Assembly: GCA_028583605.1 (NCBI GenBank) | Contig: CM053327.1 | Location: 1,612,001 to 1,676,000, forward strand | Direction: 5' to 3' | Length of the DNA: 64,000 nt | Origin: Dastarcus helophoroides | Lineage: Eukaryota; Arthropoda; Insecta; Coleoptera; Bothrideridae | Part shown: positions 36,501 to 46,379 of the stretch, piece by piece | Position numbering within the stretch: position 1 is the stretch's first letter | Layout of the letters: each line of letters starts with the position of its first letter | The notes under the pieces: generated by a model | Told to the model about the DNA's origin: nothing | Database searches by the model: none | Seen by the model: the letters and a program-made list of their open reading frames with translations, nothing else | Position numbers and translations under genes: made by a program

Positions 36501-37490
36501 ATATGTTGAATTTTTTCTAAGTTTGTCTTTGAAAATTTGATCTTTTCGTCGTAATTGAAAACTTTTTTTAAGTCTTGATCTTTTCTCAAGATTTCCCTTT
36601 TTTTCTGAAATTTTGTTTTTGGTTTTTGAAATTTCAATTTGTTTCTCAATTTCTTCGAAATTACGACTTTCTCAACTTTTGCTTGAAATTCGTCTTTTTC
36701 ACAAAATTTAGATTGACTTTAAAATTCCTCTTTTTCATAAGGAATATTCTTAAAATTTTCCATTCAACACAAAATTTCCGAATATTTCGAATTTTTCTCG
36801 AAATTTGTGTTTTTATTTTAGAATTTGGACTAGGTATTTTTTTAATCTGCCTTAATTTGATTTTTAACTTTATTCGGAAAAATCAACTTTTCTGGAGTTC
36901 TGTGCAAAAATTACAATTTTTTTCTCGAAAATTGTCTTTTTTCTCGCAATTTCGACCAGTTTTGAAATTCATTTTTGTAAATTTCGTGTTATATGCAAAA
37001 TTCGACTTTTTTTCTTAAAATTGACCTCTGGAAAGTTTTGATTTTTTCTCTATTTCTAAATTTTTCTGAAAATTTCGAACGCTTCTTTTAAATTTCGCCT
37101 GTTTCTTAATATTGGGTATTTCGAAAAGTTCGATATTTTAGAATCTGAATTTCCAGAAATTTTGGACTGGATTCTTGATGTTTAGCTTTTTTTTTTAATT
37201 CCTTTCCTAAAGTTGGGATTTTTATCTAGAAGCTTTAATATTCCGCATTTCTAGAAATTTTCACTTCTTTATCGAAAATCATCTTTTTTGAAATGAATCC
37301 CAAAATTTTACTGTTTGTAAGAAAATTTTAAAAATCATTTATTATTGTTTTGAAATGTCGCAATTTTTCTTTAGGTTTATATTGAAGGACTACAATTAGA
37401 ACTTGGCAGTTATCTTTTAACTCAAAATGCGATGTATATTATGTTTTTAGAAATGTTGATTTTTCCTCGAAATTGGCTTCTCTTTATACA
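33590..37490. repeat. Largest AT-rich degenerate repeat block (pyrimidine-leaning on +)
   Basis: Almost 4 kb of TTTTCAAAATTTTGAC and AATTTCGACTTTTTT-type units, broken only by the solo LTR 34413-34773 and a short foreign patch near 36370-36470. Phe-rich frames such as 36575-37018 (147 codons) come from the motif and do not look like a gene. Confidence 0.7.
34413..34773 (-). mobile_element. Solo LTR (Ty3/Gypsy-like), copy 2
   Basis: The 361-bp unit starts TGTTACGG and ends TTGTTACA, with a 4-bp flanking repeat ATAT (34409-34412, 34774-34777). It shares ends, the GCTTATCTGCCGT block and the GCGGCCGCTT block with 7586-7927. The minus strand carries AATAAA signals in the expected place. A GACT-type microsatellite (34545-34580) lies inside. 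Confidence 0.78.
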
Positions 37491-38560
37491 ACAATGCAAG
37501 GAGTTTTATTTTGCAAGAAGGAACCAATCCACACAAACCTAAAATTTTAGCACACTATATAAATTATTTTTGATAAAGTGTAAGTAAATTCATCCTTTTT
37601 ACATATCTTAAGTCAAAATTATGTTATTGGTCGATATGTACTGATAATTTATATATTACTGTCAAAATTTAACTATCGATTTCAAAATAACTGTTTTTTG
37701 GGGTTGGTTACATTCTACAAAAAGTCGACCAATTGATATGTGGCCAATTCTTTGCTTTAAATTAACGAATATAAATAAAAGTTAATTGTGTAAAACACAT
37801 GATAAAATGAAGATGATGTTTCATCGATTTTTATCTAATTTCCTCCGGCATCACACATTTAAAATCCGTGACATATGATTAAAAATTTCTGTTAAATATT
37901 TTATTTATCTTTAATATATTACATTTAGGATAGCTATATAAAAAATTTCCTTTAAATGAACTGAAAATATGACATTTTTTAACAAATTATTTCGAATCTA
38001 GGATTTTGTGACCTAGTTCAAGGTCATATTTCAGAGAGAATTACTGGTACTAGCATATAGAGATAATTTTTATACACTAGCTGCATATAATACGTACTAG
38101 CAGCAAGATCTCTTGGCTTTGAAGGAGTTACAATTAATAATTGTAACTCAACACTGAAACATTGATCTAGAATGGGTAATAGGGATAGTCGATTAATTAC
38201 AATACTCCAATTACAAATTCATCTGTCGATAAGCTGCTTTTGTAAAATGTTGCCATTGCTCAAATAATGCTATTAGATCATTGTAAACTCGATAATTGAA
38301 AGGCTTCGAAAACAAAATAACTATCTACGTAGCTCATTAAAATTCGCAGCTGATGAGTCCGGCCATACCACAATTTAAACTTATTAAACTGTTGCAGTTC
38401 AATTCGAAGCAGGTTTGTTGTTCAATGCCATACCTAACTCACAAACACAATACTGCCTGTTTCGTTTGCAACATTGTTGATCTATGCATGTTTGATTCAA
38501 CTCGTGTATATCGCATGAAATTTCCCAAATAGACGTCTCACTAAAGCTGTTATTTTTCAG
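37491..38560. other. Host intron, nothing recognised
   Basis: AT-rich intron leading into the acceptor at 38559-38560. Confidence 0.45.
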
Positions 38561-38689
38561 TGAACGTCGTAGATGGAGAGATACTATTCATCACGAAAGT
38601 AAGCAGACTTCACATGGGAGTTTATTTGTGCATCGCCTCGAACGGCGTTCCCCCATCGATAAGCAAAAGGGTGCAGTTAAAAGTACAAT
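38561..38689 (+). CDS. DIP-family gene, exon for second half of Ig domain 2
   Basis: The exon is 129 bp, phase 1 in and phase 1 out. Its acceptor is GCTGTTATTTTTCAG and its donor GTAAGT is close to consensus. Joined to the previous exon it reads on from GENG into VNVVDGEILFITKVSRLHMG, then VYLCIASNGVPPSISKR and VQLKVQ. The YLCIASNGVPP stretch carries the second Ig2 cysteine and is one of the most diagnostic stretches of the DIP family. The split codon at the 3' end joins the next exon as QFPPM, the Ig2-Ig3 linker. Confidence 0.93.
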
Positions 38690-39430
38690 GTAAGTCCTCG
38701 TTCACAAAGTAAGCTAATGCTCCGTCTTGCTCTGTTGATTTATTGTGCAGTTATAGGCTTTATAAATGGGGGCTATTTTTACTGCCATTCAATGGAAGAC
38801 GGCAACAAAGTGCTCTTTCTTTCAAAGATTTAGAAATTTTGAAATTGGTCGGGTTTCACGTGATTTGTAGTGGAAAAATTTATCCTATGTCAGGTGTGAC
38901 TTGCTAGGTTAGCAACAAAGCGCAATTTTCTCACTTCTGCGGCAAATGTACTGTCGAGGAAAAGGCAGTAATAAATTTTGAACTTCATAACAGGTGAAAA
39001 GACATTAATTCACATACTTCATTATCACTCGGGAGTAAAATAAAAGACATCGGTATTAAGTTCTAAAAGTAATTGAACTAATATCTAAAATTTTCCACAC
39101 TTATTTACATTAAGTTTCCACTATAAATTAAAAATCTACTATTCTTAAAGAAGAGATTAAAAACAAAATGAATGATTGCATTACTATACGAGGATGTATT
39201 GATGTCTAATTAGTCTAAACCGATTCCATAGATAAACAAAATATTGCCACATCACATCACTCAACATGGTTTTTGTCCTTGAAATGAAAAGCGTTTCTTT
39301 CTTAACAATTGAGGTTCATTGAGTTTTACAAAAATTATTAAAACAATCCAACACGTCACGTTTCTAAAATATTTATTATTTTTGATTTCCAATAAAAATG
39401 CTTAAAAAGTACATAAAAATTAAAAATAAA
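38690..39430. other. Host intron, nothing recognised
   Basis: No repeat polarity and no frame. Confidence 0.45.
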
Positions 39431-39439
39431 TTGCTTTAG

Positions 39440-40970
39440 CCTTTTTTTGTATTTATTTTTGTCTGTCTCTTATAATAAACCAGCAATAATCACCTAAAAT
39501 GGCCTGGCCCCAGAAACCTTGATAATTTTGCTTAAAATACTTTAAATCCTGATGAAAACGTTCTTTATCTTCTTCCAAGGTTTCCAGGGAAAAAGTCGTA
39601 AACAAAATGAATTTTGACCCCCATGTAGTAGGTCAGCAATTACCCGTCGGTAATTTTCATTTTTTTTTTTGTTGCCCAAGAACTCTTAGATAACAAGTCT
39701 TTATGAAACCCAAGCAGATCTTTCAGTATCCGAAAGACTGTTTTCAAATTTCTCATCTTTCACAATTTTTTTGATTTGCGGTCAATTTCGCCTCAGAAAG
39801 ATTAGGAAAATATCGAGCACAAAAAAACTACGCCAGTTTTATCTAAATTCTTGACAAAGCTTTTTACCAATCCTAATTTTATGTGACGCGGCAATAGTAA
39901 AATTTCTTGTGGGGGTATCAGACATTTATGTTTTATGTTCAATTTACCAGAGATATATTCTTTTCTAGCTGGCCAGTCTATCTTAATATAATGATCTTGT
40001 TTGCCTCGCGAATACCACACACACAAAAAGCAATAATATTTTGTATAGTAGCCGCCCTGTAAGCCCCACTACTTTTAGATCACCGCAGACAATCCAATTG
40101 TGATCTTTGTACTTAATAAGTTCAATAGTGTGGACATCGTTTCATATGTTTTTTGGTGTCTACTGCATGATCTATCGGAATAGACGGCTTTTTGTTGCCA
40201 TTATGTAGAAGGACTGCTTTTAAACTAGTCTTTGATGAATCAACGATTAACCGCCATTGCTCTGACTTATAAGGTTGCTGCATTTCCTTCAAAAGCCAAA
40301 CTTTATCCATAACAGTAACAAAATTTGTTTTCTTTCTTAAAATATGTTAAAAAACATGCATTTTGCGTACGATTCATTGTAACTCTTGTGTTGGGAGCAA
40401 GTAACCTCCGTTGTTCCAGTCGTGAACCTAGTAATTCAACTTTGCATTTAGATAAGTTTAAATCTCTTACTAAATCATACAGTTCAGGCTGAGTAATTAT
40501 ATATGATTTTTCATGAACATTAACCAATTTATCCGGACTTGTGCCACTTTAGATTTGTTCTTCATCAAATTCTGTGTTAGACATCAATGTTTTGATAAAA
40601 CAGCCGGGAGGTTTTGGAACTTGCTGCTTGTTTGAACTGTAGACAATTTTATCTTTGTTCTTCTGACTAACATCAAATGCTTTAGTGAGACAGAAGTAAC
40701 AATCATTTTCGTAGTTCGATGGTACCCACCATATCACTGAAATTTTAAAATTCAAAAATTTTCACCTGCAGCCCAGGAGCTTGGAGCTTTATTGCAGCTC
40801 TCACAAAATACGTAAGGAGCCCACTTTTTGTCCTGGTGTGGGATCAAAATTTCGAAATAACAAAAATATGATTTTTTGAGTAATTCTGTTATGAGATATC
40901 TTTTCTTGGATGTAATAAATTTGCCACAAACGTAACAAAAACGGTCAAACAACAAACTTTTTGACATTTT
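39440..40970 (-). pseudogene. Broken Cys-rich ORF of an arthropod repeat family (type unknown)
   Basis: Minus-strand pieces line up in order. 40967-40752 has FCYVCGKFITSKKR and KKWAPYVFCESC; 40755-40549 has IWWVPSNYENDCYFCLTKAF; 40527-40303 has LYDLVRDLNLSKCKVELLGS and RLEQRRLLAP; 40310-40122 has SEQWRLIVDSSKTSLKAVLL; 40026-39802 has LLPRHIKLGLVKSFVKNLDK. A tail around 39640-39450 gives FSLETLEEDKERFHQD-like and QGFWGQAILGDYCW-like text. I recall this order from many near-identical uncharacterised insect and arachnid proteins (paired CxxC zinc-binding motifs, then an all-alpha region), which suggests a mobile element ORF. At least four frame breaks make it dead. The transposon class is not known to me. 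Confidence 0.6.
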
Positions 40971-41340
40971 AAAAACAAATTTTCATTTACCTGAAAACTA
41001 ACTGCACTAAAATTTTAGAACCAACATGTGGGTAGTCTGAAACAAAAATGTGATGATAACCTAATCCTTTGACGTAATATCAATTAAACAAATATACGTT
41101 TGCGATTAGCTTTTGTCACTAAGGTGGTAGACTGGAGTTTTTGGTCATCCGAAGTAGTACTACCCCACGTGTCACGTGCGGTGAAATGATGCTTACATCA
41201 TGTTTCCGTCTCTGACGCGCGAGTCGCTTAGTCTTCTTTCCTCATCCTGTCCTTTTCCTTATTTTCTTTTTTATCCCCTCTGATTTTTTCTTGTAATTTT
41301 CAAAAAACAAAGATGATGGATTCTCTGAGTAAAAAAATTC
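40971..41340. other. Host intron or element flank
   Basis: No coding content recognised. 41150-41340 may be the 5' untranslated part of the following LINE. Confidence 0.3.
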
Positions 41341-42110
41341 TGGACGTTAACTACCCTTCCTTTTAGATGACCGGGTGGTGAATGTGCGAAGGAATCCACA
41401 GGCCAAGTCTCCTTCAAATAATTCATTTAAAATTCAGTTTTGTAACATTCGGGGGCTAAACTCAAGCCTAAACTTGCTTCATCAATACCTTCAAAATGAA
41501 AGACGCCATGTGCTGTCACTGACTGAAACCCAAGTCCTTCCTATCCATCAATATGGTCCATTTGCTTTGCCCCCCAATTACGACTTGCAACAAAGTTTCG
41601 ACACAAGAGGGAAATTTGAGCTTCCGCGTGAAGCCGCCTGTCCTGTCAACGAGAAGAAGCACTGGAATCTACTGATCATGATGTGATTTGGCTAAAAATC
41701 TGCTTAAAAAGCGAAGTAATATTCATTTGTTCATTTTATCTGTCTCCAAACGATCCCTTATACAGACAACTCTTCTCTTGTCTCTCCGTAATCTTCGATC
41801 ACCTACCTATAGACGAATGATCCAAACGCTGGGGTTGTCTTTCTTGGTGACTTCAACGTACACAACATCCCCTGGTTAAGGTTTTATTCCCAAACTGACG
41901 ACGCAAAAAGGGTGGCAGAGGCTTTGGCCATCACTTGTGGACTATCGTTAAGGAACCCACAAGCATTCCTGATGACGATACCCATCAACCTAATCTACTC
42001 GACCTTTTCTTTACAAATTCTCCAAATTCGTATAAAACCCCTGTGACATCACCGCTTGTAAATTACGATCACAAGTTTGTAGCAGTTTTTCCCTAGTGTT
42101 ATTAGAAGTG
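41341..42110 (+). mobile_element. LINE fragment, apurinic endonuclease domain
   Basis: 41375-41686 encodes KIQFCNIRGLNSSLNLLHQ and then HVLSLTETQV, the first two conserved blocks of the APE-type endonuclease of insect LINEs. Further blocks follow in other frames, including one like FLGDFNVH (about 41845) and DLFFTNSPNSYKTPVTSPLV then NYDHKFVAVF (42001-42095), which carries the catalytic S/DH motif. No reverse transcriptase follows, because a mariner-bearing segment replaces it. Confidence 0.75.
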
Positions 42111-42364
42111 TCACTGTTAAGTTTTATATGAAAAAGTCAAACCAATTTCACGCAGTCTACTTTGAAAAAACAGATGTTTCACGACCTTTTCTTTACAATT
42201 TCTCCAAATTCGTATAAAATCCCTGTGACATCACCGCTTGTAAATTACGATCACAAGTTTGTAGCAGTTTTTCCCTAGTGTTATTAGAAGTGTCACTGTT
42301 AAGTTTTATATGAAAAAGTCAAACCAATTTCACGCAGTATACTTTGAAAAAACAGATGTCCCAC
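42001..42364 (+). repeat. 182-bp tandem duplication across a LINE/mariner junction
   Basis: 42001-42182 and 42183-42364 are nearly identical (a handful of substitutions, for example ACAAATTC/ACAATTTC and AAAACCCC/AAAATCCC). Each unit starts with GACCTTTTCTTTACAA, the end of the LINE endonuclease, and ends at the sequence before the mariner coding region. The copy therefore includes the junction of the two elements. Confidence 0.9.
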
Positions 42365-43320
42365 GAAGTTGCGAAAATCAAAAAATTGGAGTATCGAGAC
42401 ATCATCAAGTATCTATATTTGAAGGGGTTAAGAGGTTGGCATGATTATATAGATAAAATTAATAACCCTGACGATCAATATTCTTAGTGTGCAATCGTAA
42501 AAAAGTGGATTGCAAGCTTAAAAAAAGATATATTTTTCATTGAAGACGAAAAGAGATCGGGAAGGTCAGTTTCGGTATCCGTCTCCAAAAATATCGAAGC
42601 AGTTTGTGACATGACTTTATCAAATCGTAGAATTGGGCTAAGACAAACGTCAGATGCACTGAATATTTCATATGAACACGTCCATCATATAGTTGACGTC
42701 GATTTGGATGTAAGAAAAATTTCTGCAAAATGGACCCCCAAGTGTCCGAATATTGATCAGAAGCGTGCAAGGGTAGAGGCATCGCGTTCGATCTGTGCTT
42801 CGTTTAAAAGCCATTTTGTTGCTACAGATTAAACTTAGGTATATTTCTACGACGCAAAAGTAGAGCAGTAATCAATCGAATGGATACACTTTGGATTTCC
42901 AAGGACAAAGAATTTCCGTGCTCAAAGATCTGCTGGATCCGGTTTTTGGGACTTCGGTGAAATAATCCTAATTGATTATCAGGATAAGTGTGGCAAAATA
43001 CCTGAGGATTACTATTCGACGTTAGTGACCACTCTACGAGAAAAAATTAATGAAAAAAGACGCGAACAGTTGTCCTAGGGTGTTCTATTTCTGCGGAACA
43101 ATATTTTTGCATATTGCCTTGCAAACAATTCGTGATTATGGCTTCCAATTACTGGAAACCCCCCGTTATTCACCAGATCTAACTCCGTCCAACTATCACC
43201 TTTTTCTTCAAATGAAAAAATATTTAAAAATTCCATAGAAGAGGTTATAGAAGCTGTGGGGTCCTAGTTGTAGAGCAAGATAAAACTTTTTTCAAGATCC
43301 TAGATGTGTAAATAATGAAT
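42352..43320 (+). mobile_element. Mariner transposase pseudogene
   Basis: The N-terminal helix-turn-helix part reads KLEYRDIIKYLYLKG (42385-42430). 42537-42832 reads EDEKRSGRSVSVSVSKNIEA, then RRIGLRQTSDALNISYEHVH and KISAKWTPKCPNIDQKRARV. The catalytic domain survives as EWIHFGFPRTKNFRAQRSAG (about 42880-42935), then ILIDY and EDYYSTLVTTLREKI. The C-terminal block has YGFQLLETPRYSPDLTPSNY followed by HLF (43136-43207). The third catalytic aspartate of mariner (SDYHLF) is Asn here. Multiple stops and frameshifts confirm it is inactive. Inverted ends were not located. Confidence 0.85.
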
Positions 43321-43602
43321 ATATTTTAACTGTTAATTTAAATTGGCTTCTATAGTAGTCTAAGGATTTTTCAATGGCTCCTCGTAATTCACTTTATTTC
43401 GTAGACATTTTAAATATTTCTAATGAAATCTTTGATGCAGTTATGAGCACGAAGTATGTACTTATAACTAAATGTAAAAGAACAAAAGTTACCAATTCGG
43501 TATCCCCATTCCGGATGATTCAATTACATATTTTATGTGTTTCATGAAAATTGGTTTAATACAGAAAACGACAATACTTTTATTGCCCCTCTCATCTTGC
43601 AG
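43321..43602. other. Host intron with acceptor
   Basis: May contain the 3' end of the mariner near 43370; then intron to the acceptor CTTGCAG. Confidence 0.4.
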
Positions 43603-43740
43603 TTCCGCCGATGCTATCAATACCGAACCAATTGGAGGGAGCTTACTTAGGACAAGATGTCACTCTTGAGTGTCGCACAGAGGCTTTTCCGACTTCCATT
43701 AACTACTGGACGACAGAGAGAGGAGATATGATTATATCAG
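43603..43740 (+). CDS. DIP-family gene, exon for first half of Ig domain 3
   Basis: The exon is 138 bp, phase 1 in and phase 1 out, with a strong acceptor (CCCCTCTCATCTTGCAG). It encodes FPPMLSIPNQLEGAYLGQD, then VTLEC with the first Ig3 cysteine, then AFPTSINYWTTERGDMIIS with the core tryptophan. Two overlapping GT donors are possible (43741 GTAGTA and 43745 GTAAGT). The first keeps the frame into the next exon as ISGDKYEA, which matches the family; the second would shift it. So the exon end is set at 43740 by frame and conservation, although 43745 is the better donor by consensus. Confidence 0.92.
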
Positions 43741-44322
43741 GTAGTAAGTATACTTTTAAAACAAAGCGCAAAATAAATTATATTAATCCGTAGTGTTATT
43801 GACGATTCCAAAAAAAAAAACACAAAAGAGTTAAGAAATGTAATATGATACTTCCTAATGTCCGGAGTTCCAATAATGTCTGGAGTTCCAATTTTGAAAA
43901 ATAAGAGAAAAATTTTAAAAAAGTCGAAATATTCCAAAAAATTCAAATCTTTGTGATAAAGTCAAAATATTCAACAAAAAAATTCGAAATCTTAAAAAAC
44001 GTGTCGAAATTGTCAAAAAAGAAAAATTTTTAATAAAACAAAGATTTCAGAGAAAAGGTACAATTGTTCTCACAAATCAAAATGTAACAAAGAAGCCAAA
44101 ATTTAAAAATGCAGAAAAAATTTTCCAGAAGCCAAAATATCAAAAAATAAGAAAATCGAAGTTTTTAAAATAAAATCAAAATTTCGAGAATTAATCGAAA
44201 TTTTCGGAGTCGAATGTTAAATAAAAATTTTGAAAAAAGGTCAAAATTTTGAAATAATTGGGATTTTAAAAATGTTAAAGGTTAAAATTTTCATACGCCG
44301 AAATTTTTAATAAGAATCGGAT
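43741..44322. repeat. Intron start, then AT-rich degenerate repeat (purine-leaning)
   Basis: From about 43900 the AAATTTCGAAAA-type units begin and run up to the left arm of the hairpin at 44323. Confidence 0.6.
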
Positions 44323-44536
44323 TGAAATACAGATCTTGTCCCTTGAAACCAAGAAAGATTAAAAAACACAACAATCGTTGCTCTAAAGCGTTTCGACAGC
44401 CAAGCTGTCATCTTCAGAGAGATACTGTATGATGTATCTCTCTGAAGATGACAGCTTGGCTGTCGAAACGCGTTCGAGCAACGTTTGTTGTGTTTTTAAA
44501 TCTTTCTTGGTTTCAGGGGACAAGTTCTGTATTTCA
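44323..44536. repeat. Strong hairpin (inverted repeat, about 103-bp arms, 8-bp loop)
   Basis: TGAAATACAGATCTTGTCCC on the left is the complement of the right end (GGGGACAAGTTCTGTATTTCA), and the arms match almost throughout around the 8-base centre TGTATGAT (44426-44433). Each arm carries the core CTGAAGATGACAGC-TTG-GCTGTCGAAA: minus at 44391-44417, plus at 44442-44468. The right arm continues (44537-44590) into sequence also present at 29013-29060. Confidence 0.9.
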
Positions 44537-44590
44537 ATTTTTGAAGATAACCAGGGACCTGTCCGTTTCACCAAAAAAAAAAACGAAAAC

Positions 44591-45750
44591 AAAAGTGAAC
44601 ACCTCAAAATTTTCAATAAAATTAAAACCCCTTTTTCAATTTCCCCTTTCTATTGAAAATTTGTACCTTTTTTTAACTTTTGAGTCGCGAAGTTTTGAAT
44701 GTCGAAATTGGATTTTTTTAACAAAAATTGAAATATTTTTAAAAAGCTGAATTTTTGAAGAATTCAATTCTTTAAATTTAGATTTTTTAAGACTAACATT
44801 TTCTCAAAATTTTGACTTTCTGGAAATGGTATTTTTTTTTAATTTTCGATTTTTTTACTTTTTTAAAATATCATTATTTTTGAATATTTCGACTTATTTG
44901 GATAATTTCAAATTCCAATTTTACTTTTTATGAAAATTTGGATTCCTTAAAATTTCGCCCTTTTTCAAAATTTTGATTTATTTCCTAAATTTTGCTTTTT
45001 TAAGCTTTAAACTTTCTATAAATATTTGGCTTTTTTCAAAAGTTGGATGTTTGAAAATTTCCTTTTTAATTTTTACCTTTTTCCAGAAATGTCCCCTTTT
45101 TTAACTTCGATCTTTTATTACAAAAATTTCCACTTTTTCTGAAAATTTTTACTTTTCTTCAAAGTAGGTCGAAATTCTGAAATAAGAGTCAATATTTCCA
45201 GAAAAACTGGAACTTTTTGTAATAAAAGATCGAAATTAAAAAGAGAACAATTTTGGAAAAAGGTGAAAATTAAAAAGAAAATTTTGAATTTTATTTAAAA
45301 TTTTTATTTTCCTTTCCCTTTGGGAAATTGCCTTTTCCTGGAAATTTGTTCTTTTAAATTTAAAGAGAAAGAATAAATGCAATTTTTTTTTGAAAATTTA
45401 TACTGTTTTTTCAACTCTTCTGCCTTACAATTCCAATTTTTATATTTTTTTTATTAAAAGCATCTTTATAAACTTAAGTTCACTTTTTATAATATTTTTC
45501 TTTTTGTTTTCTAAAATTTGCTCTGACTTTCGAAAATTCCATGTTGATCTCGAAATGTTCGAAGAAAAACTCTAAATTTTACATCTTGTTTTCTTCTACG
45601 TTTTTTTTAATTTTGATATTATTTAGGTTATTTCAAGACTACCATTCAATTCATACTTTATTACTAAAATATGAAATACGAAATTTTATCTTCAGAGAAA
45701 ATAAAATTATTCGTTATCTCAATTTAAGAAAGCAAAATAGTCCTGTTCCT
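44591..45750. repeat. AT-rich degenerate repeat with an inverted repeat at 45060-45285
   Basis: Pyrimidine-leaning up to about 45165, then purine-leaning to about 45300, then pyrimidine again. The segment AACTTCGATCTTTTATTACA (about 45104) recurs inverted as TGTAATAAAAGATCGAAATT (about 45218). The arms match for about 110 bp around a centre near 45168. Confidence 0.65.
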
Positions 45751-46379
45751 TAGTAAATTCCTGCGTGCCCTCCTGCATATCAGACGTAACCTATACTGCG
45801 GTAACCCAGGTAATTTACAGCGAGAATATCGAATACTCATGGCTTCAAATAATTCATCCAAGAGCACAAGATCGAGTCGGGCTCACATAATTAGGATTCC
45901 GTACCAATTATTACAGCGAACAGTCAATAGACCAAATGAAATCCTCTTTACTTATGTATGTATGAACTTGAAATTTTAACCAAATTTTCTTGTGTAAAAA
46001 ATATCTATTTTCAGATATACACACTTTTTCCTACAATCAACCTAAATATTTATGGAACTGATGACTGTGTTGATAATGCCTCAGATAAAAAGCATTTAGT
46101 TGCAATAAATCGATGACTAACAGAGTTTATGAGATCCCCTCGGATCACACTTAAGTGTTCGATTCCAACCGCAATTACTGCTTTGCGTGAGCTAGTGCTA
46201 ATTCCGAAAATATTCCTCCATATCAAATGATGTAAAAGACAAATGTGAAATGCATTCTATTCTTAACTTAAATCAAGTTTTTTATTATCAAGTTTTTTAT
46301 TTAGAAAAAATTATTACTATTACCACTTGAAATGCAAGCATCGATTTTCCATAACATATTTTTTTTCTCAACAATTTTT
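45751..46379. other. Host intron, nothing recognised
   Basis: Mixed composition with no frames or repeats. Confidence 0.4.

Noticed and set aside
36575..37018. 147-codon plus-strand open frame
   Set aside because: Phe/Leu/Ile-rich translation of the pyrimidine-leaning AT repeat; no domain, no splice or start support, and its residues repeat with the DNA motif.
44429..44750. Plus frames of 75 and 100 codons starting in the hairpin
   Set aside because: They run through the hairpin arm and low-complexity sequence; the mirror frame on minus (44383-44616) shows the same words.
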